Assembly: GCF_013410745.1 (NCBI RefSeq)
Contig: NZ_JACCFY010000001.1
Span: 496,001 to 560,000, forward strand
Direction: 5' to 3'
Length of the DNA: 64,000 nt
Source of the DNA: Nesterenkonia xinjiangensis
Lineage (GTDB): Bacteria > Actinomycetota > Actinomycetes > Actinomycetales > Micrococcaceae
Shown here: one piece after another, positions 27,781 through 35,037 of the stretch
Numbering within the stretch: position 1 is the stretch's first letter
How the letters are laid out: each line of letters begins with the position of its first letter
Translations under genes and position numbers: made by a program
Notes under the pieces: model-generated
The model's input: the letters and a program-made list of their open reading frames with translations, nothing else
What the model was told of the DNA's origin: nothing
Databases searched by the model: none

Positions 27781-28296
27781 TCAGGCCGCGATCATCGCGA
27801 TCGCCGTACCCAGGATCAGGAAGGGTCCGAAGGGGAGACGGGTGCGTCGGTCTGCCTGCCGGGTCAGGAGCAGGACGAGAGCGACCGCCCCGGCCAGCAG
27901 GAAGGAGAGCAGCACGGCGGCCGCCACTGTCGCCCAGCCCAGAAAACCGGTGTAGAGCCCCAGCACGACGGCGAGCTTGACGTCGCCCATGCCGATGGAG
28001 GGCGGGTGCGCGAGCCGAGCGATCAGGAAGAGCACTCCCCAGAGCAGTCCGGCACCGATGCCTCGGAGAAGTCCCGGGATGTCCCCCAGCAGCACCGAGA
28101 CCACGAGCAGCATCCCCGCGGTCACCGCCGCCCACGGGTAGAGGATCCGGTTGGGCAGCCGGTGCTCCGTGAGGTCTATGAAGCTCAGGGCGATCGCGCA
28201 CACGGCGAAGACCATTCCCCCGAGGAGAAGCACCATCCCCGCCAGCACCTCCGCCGCCGCCCCCGAGGTGATGAGGTCGCCGATGAAAGGAATCAC
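27781..28296 (-). CDS. Prepilin peptidase, A24 family (short form)
   Basis: A 171-residue integral membrane aspartic peptidase that would cut type IV prepilin-like leaders. Both catalytic Asp residues are present in FIDLTEHRLPN and GMGDVKLAVVLG. The N-terminal methylase domain of full-length PilD is absent, as in many Gram-positive forms. About six hydrophobic segments are seen. No pilin, secretion ATPase or tad genes lie in this window, so its partners must be elsewhere. Confidence 0.88.
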   Translation of the reverse strand: MIPFIGDLITSGAAAEVLAGMVLLLGGMVFAVCAIALSFIDLTEHRLPNRILYPWAAVTAGMLLVVSVLLGDIPGLLRGIGAGLLWGVLFLIARLAHPPSIGMGDVKLAVVLGLYTGFLGWATVAAAVLLSFLLAGAVALVLLLTRQADRRTRLPFGPFLILGTAIAMIAA

Positions 28297-28389
28297 GCAT
28301 CCAGCTTAGGAAGGCGCAACGCTGAGGGGAACCCGCCCGGTGCGCCCTGTGGAGAGCCTCTCCACCCTGTGCGCCAGCAGGTCGCCCCG

Positions 28390-28434
28390 ACCGAGCAGGG
28401 GGCGCCGTACCGGTGACGGCTCCCCCTGCTCGGT
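28390..28434 (-). terminator. Strong hairpin between the peptidase and GlsB-like genes
   Basis: Arms ACCGAGCAGGGGG and CCCCCTGCTCGGT (continuing inward with one mismatch to GCCGT/ACGGC) form a stem of about 18 pairs around a small loop. Lying just after the minus-strand GlsB-like gene, it probably ends that transcript. No long U-run follows. Confidence 0.65.
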
Positions 28435-28462
28435 GGACGTGGCGCTCAGTGGTGAGCGTGAG

Positions 28463-28735
28463 TCAGCGGCGCGATCCCTTGCGGCCGGTGATCAGCTGCC
28501 AGATGAACGCGACCAGGACGCCGCCCCCGATGGCGAACAGCCAGGTGGCCAGGTCGAAGAACTCGTCGTTGACGTTGATGTCGAAGACGGCAGAGGCGAT
28601 GAAGCCTCCCAGCAGCGCTCCGAGCAGGCCGGTGATGAGCGCCCCCAGCCATCCGCCCGGGCCGTTGCCCGGAAGGATCAGCTTTGCGATGGCGCCGGCG
28701 ATGAGGCCCAGGACGAGCCAAGCGATGATTCCCAT
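28463..28735 (-). CDS. GlsB/YeaQ/YmgE family stress-response membrane protein
   Basis: A 90-residue protein almost entirely made of three glycine-rich membrane helices: GIIAWLVLGLIAGAIAKLIL, WLGALITGLLGALLGGFIAS and LATWLFAIGGGVLVAFIWQL, with a basic tail GRKGSRR. This is the transglycosylase-associated (YeaQ) family, often induced by stress; the molecular function is unknown. The ATG at 28735 follows AGGGAGACACCT. A strong hairpin lies downstream. Confidence 0.9.
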   Translation of the reverse strand: MGIIAWLVLGLIAGAIAKLILPGNGPGGWLGALITGLLGALLGGFIASAVFDINVNDEFFDLATWLFAIGGGVLVAFIWQLITGRKGSRR

Positions 28736-28886
28736 AGGTGTCTCCCTCGTGTGGATGTGTTGTGTCACGGTGTTCGCTGGTCAGCGGACGGCGGATCGGG
28801 CCCGAGCGGGCCGCCGTGCCCGATGCCGTCATGCTTCCGCGAGCGGTCCGGGCAGTGTCCTTCTCCGGCAGGGCGGTTCAGGTGGT

Positions 28887-29555
28887 TCATGGGGCCGGCC
28901 TTCGCCCCTGCATGTCCTCGGGGAACAGGAAACCGACAGGGTCACGACCGTCGAGGACGAGGAAGGGACTCTCGGAGTCACAGGCCAGGAGGCAGGACAT
29001 CGCTTCCACATCGACGAGCGAGGCGTCGACGCGGATCCGGGCCTGGTGCTCCACCAGGAGAGCGGCGCAGAGCTTGTGCCGCCACCCGGCGGGGTCCTCC
29101 GCCATGCGGCGTCGCAGGCGGCGCCGGGGCAGGTGGCCGACGATCTGACCGGAGAGGTCGATGACCCCCAGCTCGGCATCGTCCTCGAGCGCCATGGTCA
29201 TCACGCTGTGCAGAGCAGCCGTGACGGGCACGGTGCTCGCCAGGGGCCGCATGACCTCGCCCGCGATCTCCGGTCTCCGCGTGGAGACGGCCCCGCCTCC
29301 CGGTCGGAGCAGCACGGCGCGCTGACGTTGCGGGAGTGGGCCCTGGAGGCGGCGCTCCAGTATGCGAAGAGCGCCGGCGTCCCAGCGGCCCACATGGCGC
29401 AGATCAAGGATGACAGGTGGAGTCCCTGGTGGTGACGCATGCTCTGACAGCGCGTGAAGAAGATCTCCGACAGCGATGTGGTTCAGTGCGCCGAAGACAC
29501 GCAGACGTCGCGGGGCGACGGGGTCGTCGACGACAGAGATACGGGCAGCGGGCAT
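28887..29555 (-). CDS. STAS-like plus CBS-like regulatory protein, copy 1
   Basis: A 222-residue protein not recognised as a named family. The first 75 residues look like a STAS domain (RLRVFGALNHIAVGDLL, then VILDLRHVGRWDAGALRIL), with Asp-Ala-Gly in place of the phosphorylatable Ser. Then comes a CBS-pair-like half: EVMRPLASTVPVTAALHSV, IVGHLPRRRLRR, WRHKLCAALLVEH, and FLVLDGRDPVGFLFPEDM. It is clearly paralogous to the protein at 30949-31767 (shared WRHK-x-C-A-x-L-V-E and end). The ATG at 29555 follows GAGG; a TTG at 29570 is possible. It is divergent from GAF-ANTAR gene 1. A regulatory role through adenine-nucleotide sensing or protein partners is inferred only. Confidence 0.7.
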   Translation of the reverse strand: MPAARISVVDDPVAPRRLRVFGALNHIAVGDLLHALSEHASPPGTPPVILDLRHVGRWDAGALRILERRLQGPLPQRQRAVLLRPGGGAVSTRRPEIAGEVMRPLASTVPVTAALHSVMTMALEDDAELGVIDLSGQIVGHLPRRRLRRRMAEDPAGWRHKLCAALLVEHQARIRVDASLVDVEAMSCLLACDSESPFLVLDGRDPVGFLFPEDMQGRRPAP

Positions 29556-29800
29556 CGGGGCACACCTCAAGCAGAGTCATTGAGGATGAGGCCCACTGCT
29601 GAACCTGATCCCTTCAAATAAACCACATCTCTTCCACGAGTGAAAACATCACCCCCTGAGCAGACATCGGCCATGACCCGCGGCAGGCGCCACCCGGAAT
29701 GCACCCGCCCCGTGCTGGCGATGAGACGCGTGGTGTCGTACATTTGCTTCTCGTCGCATCCGCGGCGACCCGCAGGGCCTCCGAGAGCAGGGGATGAACG

Positions 29801-30529
29801 ATGAGCCACGACGATCCCGAGGCAGCGGGTCAGCAGCTGTACGAGCTCCTGGCCAAAGACCGGGAGCTGACGGAGTTCCTCCACGAGGTCGCCGGCACCT
29901 CCGCCGGCCAGATCGGACGCCACGGCCGGACGGGCTGCGGGGTGATCCTGACCCGCGGCCGCCGGAACACCGTCGTCGGGTACTCCGATCCGGACGCCAG
30001 GAGGATGGACGAGATCCAGGCCGGGTTCGACGACGGCCCCTGCCTCACCGCCCAGCGCACCGAGACGATCTCCCATGTGGTCGACGTCCTCCATGAGACA
30101 CGCTGGCCCGCATACATGTCGGAGGTCAGGGCCTTCGGCATCCGCAGCATCCTCGGGGTGCCTCTCGTGCTCGGCGATGCCGGAGCCGCCGCCATGAACT
30201 TCTACTCCACCGAGCCGGATTCCTTCACCACCGCGGACATCGAGGATGCGCGCAGGTTCTCCAGGATCGCCTCGCAGGCGCTCACCGTCGCGGCACGCAT
30301 CGCCCGGGCCCAGGAGGCTGCGGAGCACCGACGCCGCGCCATGGAGTCCCGCACGCCGATCGATGTCGCGGTCGGCATCGTGATGGCGCAGAATCGTTGC
30401 AGTCAGGAGGCGGCGTTCGAGATCCTCCAGACGGCGTCGAGCCATCGCAACGTCAAGCTCCGGGACCTCGCGACAGAGCTTGTGGCCTCCATCGGCCAGC
30501 CGGTGCCGGTTGCGGCATTCGAGGAATGA
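29801..30529 (+). CDS. GAF-ANTAR RNA-binding antiterminator-type regulator, copy 1
   Basis: A 242-residue regulator. An N-terminal GAF sensor (about 30-165: GCGVILTRGRRNTVVGYS, GPCLTAQRT, GIRSILGVPLVLGDAGAAAM) is followed by an ANTAR domain (about 180-235: IDVAVGIVMAQNRCSQEAAF, then FEILQTASSHRNVKLRDLA). ANTAR proteins bind paired RNA hairpins and usually prevent transcription termination. It is very similar along its length to the protein at 31963-32697. It stands divergent from a STAS-CBS gene. The gap 29556-29800 is AT-richer than its surroundings and must hold both promoters. Confidence 0.93.
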   Translation: MSHDDPEAAGQQLYELLAKDRELTEFLHEVAGTSAGQIGRHGRTGCGVILTRGRRNTVVGYSDPDARRMDEIQAGFDDGPCLTAQRTETISHVVDVLHETRWPAYMSEVRAFGIRSILGVPLVLGDAGAAAMNFYSTEPDSFTTADIEDARRFSRIASQALTVAARIARAQEAAEHRRRAMESRTPIDVAVGIVMAQNRCSQEAAFEILQTASSHRNVKLRDLATELVASIGQPVPVAAFEE

Positions 30530-30575
30530 CCATCTCCGATCTCGGTCGGACGAGCAGCATGCGCTCGGTCATGAC

Positions 30576-30618
30576 CAGAGGTTGCCGCCTCTGCACCCCG
30601 ACGGGACTCTTGATCCCG
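30576..30618. other. Two tandem hairpins after GAF-ANTAR gene 1
   Basis: CAGAGG/CCTCTG forms a 6-bp stem with a six-base loop (TTGCCG) at 30576-30593. Eight bases on, CGGGA/TCCCG forms a second stem with a seven-base loop at 30602-30618. A pair of hairpins, one with a hexaloop, resembles the general form of ANTAR RNA targets, but the loop lacks the usual A at position 1 and G at position 4. They may simply end the + strand transcript. Confidence 0.4.
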
Positions 30619-30688
30619 AGACGGCTCTGAGGACGTGTCCGAGACATGCAGTGGGCTGATTCTCCGACCCCCTGTGGAGGGACGGAGG

Positions 30689-30952
30689 TCAGTCACCCAT
30701 CGACCCCTGCCAGGCGGTCACGTAGCGCCAGACGCCCTCGCAGCCCTCGACGTAGTCGACACCGAGCTCCTCGATGACGGCGTCGGCGATCGCCTCGGTC
30801 TCCGCCTGCGACGCCGTGCCGCCGGTCCGGGCACGCTCGACAGCGGCGCAGATCCGCCCGTGCAGCTCACTGAGGTGGGACTCCACCCCTTCGATCCGCC
30901 AGCTTCTGGTCTCCTCCGTGGCAGCCTGATCAGGTCCGGTGGCCAGCGTCAT
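30689..30952 (-). CDS. Small helical protein coupled to STAS-CBS gene 2
   Basis: An 87-residue, mostly helical, acidic protein (EGVESHLSELHGRICAAVERA, in part; AEAIADAVIEELGVDYVEGCEGVWRYV, in part). It has no membrane segment or recognised domain. The ATG at 30952 overlaps the stop of the STAS-CBS gene (ATGA), so translation is coupled and the two probably act together, perhaps as partner or inhibitor. A longer upstream frame is Arg-rich and is the shadow of the STAS-CBS gene. There is no counterpart beside copy 1. Confidence 0.65.
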   Translation of the reverse strand: MTLATGPDQAATEETRSWRIEGVESHLSELHGRICAAVERARTGGTASQAETEAIADAVIEELGVDYVEGCEGVWRYVTAWQGSMGD

Positions 30953-31767
30953 CGCTCGCCCCCTGCCCTGACGGAGTGGTCGACCCGAACCTGGGGCGCC
31001 CTCAGTTCTGCAGAGCGGTGCCGGTGAAGCTCGTCGGGATCCAGGATGCCGACGGCCTCGTCGCCGTCGACCACCAGCAGCGGGCCGACCTCGGGCTCCT
31101 GACATCGGCGGATCGCCTCCGCCACCGACGGGTCGTCGAGGAAGGCGTCCACCGAGACGTGGTCGGCGAAGGTCTCCACCAGGGAGGCGCAGCGCTTGTG
31201 CCGCCAGTCCTCCTCGCTGTGCAGCATCATCGCTCGCAGCCGCTCCTGACGGATGAGCCCCAGCGGCTGGTGGGCGAGACTGAGCACCACCAAGTCTTCA
31301 CCCTCGCTGACGCGCTCGGAGGCCTCCTGCAATGACTGCACGGTGCTGATCGTGGAACGGACCGGAGCCATCACCGTCCGGACTGGGACGCCGCCGTCGT
31401 CGGGCTCTCGGACAGCGCCCTGGGACATCTCACTCTGATGGCTCCACTCTTGACGGGCGTCGGTGACATGGCGGGGAACGACGGAGGCGTCGGCGGAGAC
31501 CGGAAGGTCCACTGTGATGGCGGGTCCCAGGCCTCGGCTGTTGAGATCAGCCACACTCCGCATGATCTCGTCCAGGGCGTGCGGCTCGATCTCTTGGAGC
31601 CCACACAGGCTCAGCAGCAGGTCCGGGCAGTCGGGAAGGTGCGCCCGACGCTCCAGGAACGTGATCAGCTGCGGCACGGTGCGTGAGGTCAGAGATCCTC
31701 GGACCCGGATCCGCAGGGCCCCCCGGAGGCTGTCCGGTGACAGGTCGAAATGGAGTGCATGGTACAT
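30949..31767 (-). CDS. STAS-like plus CBS-like regulatory protein, copy 2
   Basis: A 272-residue paralogue of the 28887-29555 protein. STAS-like part at about 15-85 (GALRIRVRGSLTSRTVPQL, then DLLLSLCGLQEIEPHALDEI, without the phospho-Ser). An inserted acidic linker at about 95-130 explains the extra length. The CBS-pair part has VRTVMAPVRSTISTVQSLQE, PLGLIRQERLRAM, DWRHKRCASLVE and LLVVDGDEAVGILDPDEL. The ATG at 31767 follows GGGGTGG. It is divergent from GAF-ANTAR gene 2 and overlaps the small gene downstream by 4 bases. Function unknown; a role in signal control is inferred from the domains and the repeated pairing. Confidence 0.72.
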   Translation of the reverse strand: MYHALHFDLSPDSLRGALRIRVRGSLTSRTVPQLITFLERRAHLPDCPDLLLSLCGLQEIEPHALDEIMRSVADLNSRGLGPAITVDLPVSADASVVPRHVTDARQEWSHQSEMSQGAVREPDDGGVPVRTVMAPVRSTISTVQSLQEASERVSEGEDLVVLSLAHQPLGLIRQERLRAMMLHSEEDWRHKRCASLVETFADHVSVDAFLDDPSVAEAIRRCQEPEVGPLLVVDGDEAVGILDPDELHRHRSAELRAPQVRVDHSVRAGGER

Positions 31768-31962
31768 CGTCCACCCCTAGAACGGTGAGTGGAATGGGCC
31801 TGCTGCTAGACCCGGCTCTCCACTTAACCATAATGAATGCATTCGGGGAAAGGGCGTGGGGCCGACCAGGAGGATCCATCACTTCTCGCCCCGATCACGT
31901 AGGATGGGTGACCCCGCTCATAGGCGGCCACGAAGCTCGTCGAGTTCCAGGAGAGAGGATTC

Positions 31963-32697
31963 ATGGTGACTTCCGGCGAAAGTTCGACGGCGGCTGCTGA
32001 GATGCTCTACGACCTGCTGGTCGACAACGAGGACCTCGCCGGTTTTCTGGGCGATCTCGCGACCATCTCGACCACGCAGGTGGGGCCGGGCGGCGCCACG
32101 CACTGTGGGGTCCTCCTGGAGCGGCACCGCCGCAACGTGGTGGTGGGCTGGAGCAGCCCGGAGGCCCGGAAGCTCGACGAGACGCAGGCCGGATTCGACG
32201 CCGGACCCTGCCTGGACGCCCAGCGCACCTCCACCCTCATCCGTGTGCCCGATGTCCGCTACGAGGCGCGCTGGCCCGCCTATATGGCCGTGGTGCGCGA
32301 GTCCGGGATCCGCAGCATCCTGGCAGTGCCGCTGACCTTGAGCGGGGCGGGTGCGGCTGCGATGAACTTCTACACCTCTGACCCTGTCGGATTCGACGAT
32401 GCCGACATCGAGCGTGCTCGGCAGCATGCCGCCCTGGCCTCCCGCGCCCTGTCGGTCGCAGTGCGGATCGCCAAGGAATCCGAGGAGGCCGCGGACCGAC
32501 GCCGGGCCATGGAGTCCCGCACCGCGATCGACGTGGCGATCGGGGTGATCATGGCGCAGAACCGGTGCCGCCAAGAGGAAGCATTCGACATCCTGCAGAA
32601 GGCCTCCAACAATCGGAACCTCAAGCTGCGCACCCTCGCCGAGGAACTTGTGGGCTCGATCGGACAGCAGGCGCCGATCACCAGCTTCGACAGCTGA
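31963..32697 (+). CDS. GAF-ANTAR RNA-binding antiterminator-type regulator, copy 2
   Basis: A 244-residue regulator built like copy 1: GAF sensor (HCGVLLERHRRNVVVGWS, GPCLDAQRTST, GIRSILAVPLTLSGAGAAAM) and C-terminal ANTAR (IDVAIGVIMAQNRCRQEEAF, then DILQKASNNRNLKLRTLAEE). The run M-E-S-R-T-x-I-D-V-A before ANTAR is identical in both copies but for one residue. The ATG at 31963 follows AGGAGAGAGG. It is divergent from STAS-CBS gene 2, separated by 195 bases. The GAF ligand is unknown. Confidence 0.93.
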   Translation: MVTSGESSTAAAEMLYDLLVDNEDLAGFLGDLATISTTQVGPGGATHCGVLLERHRRNVVVGWSSPEARKLDETQAGFDAGPCLDAQRTSTLIRVPDVRYEARWPAYMAVVRESGIRSILAVPLTLSGAGAAAMNFYTSDPVGFDDADIERARQHAALASRALSVAVRIAKESEEAADRRRAMESRTAIDVAIGVIMAQNRCRQEEAFDILQKASNNRNLKLRTLAEELVGSIGQQAPITSFDS

Positions 32698-32764
32698 ACA
32701 TTTCCTCTCCCCTGTTGTTAAGTCGCACTCTCGCAGATCCCATCAGCCGAAGCTGCACGACGAC

Positions 32765-32838
32765 GAATAGCGATGCTCTAAAGTCGATGAGTGCAAAAAA
32801 TCACCCCTGCGGGTATCCTGATTAGACATTCGCTATTC
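32765..32838. promoter_or_regulatory. Inverted repeat in the promoter region of the nuclease-like gene
   Basis: GAATAGCGA (32765-32773) and TCGCTATTC (32830-32838) are perfect 9-bp inverted arms 56 bases apart. The right arm overlaps a possible -10 (TATTCT, 32834-32839), and GGGTAT lies at 32811-32816. The tract is AT-rich compared with its surroundings and contains an A6 run, suggesting a bound regulator or looping. Confidence 0.45.
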
Positions 32839-32863
32839 TGGTGACGGAATCAGGGAGGCACTC

Positions 32864-34240
32864 ATGGCTGAGGCATGGCGTGAAGCACGTCTGATTCCGA
32901 CCTCGGGGATCCGAGGCACGACGGAGCAGGAAGTCAGGGCCACGTCTGCCCTGCTGGCCGTCTTGAGCATCGTGCCCAGCTTCGCTCATGCTCTGCTGAA
33001 ACCCTGCGGTGCGTCATTGGGCCGCATGCGGGCGAATGTCGAGTGCTTCGTGGAAGTCGCCTTCGAGGACAAGAGGAAGAAGCGCTCTCCCAGACCCGAT
33101 GGTCTGATTCGTGTGACCCGAGGGAGCACGGTGTGGACCGCTCTGGTGGAGGTCAAGACCGAGGGCAACGGACTCGACCAGGAGCAGGTCGAGAGCTATA
33201 TGGACGTCGCCAAGGAGCACGGATTCGACGCCGTCATCACCATCTCCAATGAGATCCCTCCGATCCAGGGGACCCATCCTCTCTCGCTCGATGGGCGGAG
33301 CCTTCGCGCCATACCCGTCTTCCATTACTCGTGGGTCCGGATTATCACTCTCGCCATCATGGAACGGGAAGTCCGTGGCATCGAGGACGATGAACAGAAG
33401 TGGATTCTCGGCGAACTGATCCGGTATCTGGAACACGAGAACTCCGGTGCGCTGGACTTCACCGACATGGGCGCATCCTGGAAGGCCGTCACCGAGTGCG
33501 TGAAGACCGGGCTGGTCCGTCGCGGAGCCTCCGATGTGCTGGAAGTGGCCACGAGGTTCGACGGATTGATCCGCTATATCTCCTTCAAGCTGGGGCAGCG
33601 GCTCGGAGTTGACGTCACTCCCCAACTCCCCCGCAAGCAGAGAGAGAATCCTGCCGAACGGGCAGCGCAGCTCGCCTCGGAGCTTGAGAAGGAAGGATCC
33701 TTCTCAGGGAGCATCCGCATTCCCGGCACCGTCAGCGACATGGACATCCGCTGTGACATGCGAGCCAAGCAGATCCAGATATCGACCACTGTCCCGGCCT
33801 CCGGTCACGCGCGGAATGCAACCCGGATCAACTGGCTCCTCCGTCCGCTGGATGACGATCTGACGGACGTCGTCGTCGAGGCTCATGCTGGGAGGCGACA
33901 CCACGCCGAAAGCCTCGAAGCACTCCGCGAAGACGTGAAGGACGCCCTCCCCGAGGGCTTCCCGGAGATCAGGAGCTTCACCATCACCCGTGTCAGCCAC
34001 CTGGGCCTGCAGGGGACCACGCGGGGCAAGGCGTCGTTCATCAACTCCGTCATCCAGGCAGTCGATGACTTCTACGCCAACATCCTGCAGCGTCAACGTG
34101 TCTGGACACCACCCGCCCCCGAGTATCGCTCTCGCGCCAGCGAGCCCGGCCAGGAGGAGGTCTACTCCTCTGAAGAGCTGGCCTCGCCACCAGCTGAGGT
34201 CTACCACTCCGAGGAAGACATCACCGCGAACGACAGCTGA
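32864..34240 (+). CDS. PD-(D/E)XK nuclease-like protein of unknown function
   Basis: A 458-residue protein. Residues 60-120 carry a PD-(D/E)XK core: Asp79 in RPDGLIRV, Glu96-x-Lys98 in WTALVEVKTE, and Gln108-x3-Tyr112 in DQEQVESYMDVA, the Q-x3-Y helix common in RecB-like nucleases. All expected catalytic residues are present. The N-terminus reads WREARLIPTSGIRGTTEQEVRA, in two parts. Residues 250-400 form a second, unrecognised domain, and the end is acidic (SEELASPPAEVYHSEEDI). I recall similar full-length proteins in other actinobacteria without a proven role. Codon use is less GC-biased than in neighbours, which hints at horizontal transfer. Confidence 0.75.
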   Translation: MAEAWREARLIPTSGIRGTTEQEVRATSALLAVLSIVPSFAHALLKPCGASLGRMRANVECFVEVAFEDKRKKRSPRPDGLIRVTRGSTVWTALVEVKTEGNGLDQEQVESYMDVAKEHGFDAVITISNEIPPIQGTHPLSLDGRSLRAIPVFHYSWVRIITLAIMEREVRGIEDDEQKWILGELIRYLEHENSGALDFTDMGASWKAVTECVKTGLVRRGASDVLEVATRFDGLIRYISFKLGQRLGVDVTPQLPRKQRENPAERAAQLASELEKEGSFSGSIRIPGTVSDMDIRCDMRAKQIQISTTVPASGHARNATRINWLLRPLDDDLTDVVVEAHAGRRHHAESLEALREDVKDALPEGFPEIRSFTITRVSHLGLQGTTRGKASFINSVIQAVDDFYANILQRQRVWTPPAPEYRSRASEPGQEEVYSSEELASPPAEVYHSEEDITANDS

Positions 34241-34310
34241 ACATCCCTCCGCGCCGCCTCGTTCATCTGCCCTCCCTACAATGGACGCGAGTCGATTCGA
34301 AGGGCGAGAC

Positions 34311-35018
34311 ATGATCATGAGGAGACGCTCCACCCCGGTGCCGTCCGGGAGCGATCCGCAGGGCTCCGACTCCTGGGGGTCACTCTGGAAGGACGCCCGC
34401 CGTCACGCGCTGCGGACGTTCGCCCCGGTGCTGATACCCCTGGTGCTGATGTGGGGGTTCTACATCGTGAAGCTCGCCACGGGGAACTGGATCAACATCG
34501 CCCTCAGCCTAGATGCCCGCAGCGTCTCCGGGCTCGTCGGAATCCTCTTCATGCCGCTGCTGCACGGCGGATTCAGCCACCTCCTGGGCAACACGTTCTC
34601 CTGGCTGATCCTGGGTGGGATGACCGCCCTGCTGGACCGACGCTTCCTGCTGATCATGGGGCTCATCTGGCTGCTCACCGGGGCGATCCTGTGGGTCATC
34701 GGCACTCCGTGGCTCTGCCACGCCCCGGACGGCTATGACTGCGTCCGGCGACACGTCGGCGCTTCCGGGGTCATCTACGGCTTCGGCGCGTTCCTGGTGG
34801 CCTACGGATTCCTCACCCGCCGCATCTCCGCGATCCTGGTGGCCCTGTTCGTGCTGCTCTTCCATGGGCTGTCCATGCTGGCCGGCATCCTGCCGCTCAC
34901 CGCAGGGTCCGGGGTCTCCTGGACCGGACACCTCTCCGGTGCGATCGCCGGCGTCGTCGTCGCCTTCCTCATGACGAAGGAGGCTCGGGCCGCGCGTGCG
35001 GCCCGAGCCTCCCCTTGA
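34311..35018 (+). CDS. Rhomboid family intramembrane serine protease
   Basis: A 235-residue membrane protease that cuts transmembrane substrates within the bilayer. Catalytic Ser lies in VGASGVIYGFGA and catalytic His in WTGHLSGAIAG; the preceding HGGFSHLLGNTFS supplies the oxyanion Asn/His. Six hydrophobic segments follow a basic cytoplasmic N-terminus. The ATG at 34311 follows AAGGGCGAG. The last codons (Arg-Ala repeats) are encoded by one arm of a strong terminator hairpin. Confidence 0.92.
   Translation: MIMRRRSTPVPSGSDPQGSDSWGSLWKDARRHALRTFAPVLIPLVLMWGFYIVKLATGNWINIALSLDARSVSGLVGILFMPLLHGGFSHLLGNTFSWLILGGMTALLDRRFLLIMGLIWLLTGAILWVIGTPWLCHAPDGYDCVRRHVGASGVIYGFGAFLVAYGFLTRRISAILVALFVLLFHGLSMLAGILPLTAGSGVSWTGHLSGAIAGVVVAFLMTKEARAARAARASP
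34981..35010. terminator. Bidirectional terminator hairpin at the rhomboid/phoH junction
   Basis: Thirteen-base perfect arms AGGCTCGGGCCGC and GCGGCCCGAGCCT around GCGT lie between two convergent genes and inside the last codons of the rhomboid gene. This can stop transcripts from both sides, although U-runs are short. Confidence 0.75.
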
Positions 35019-35037
35019 GAGCTGACGCGCTCCCGGT

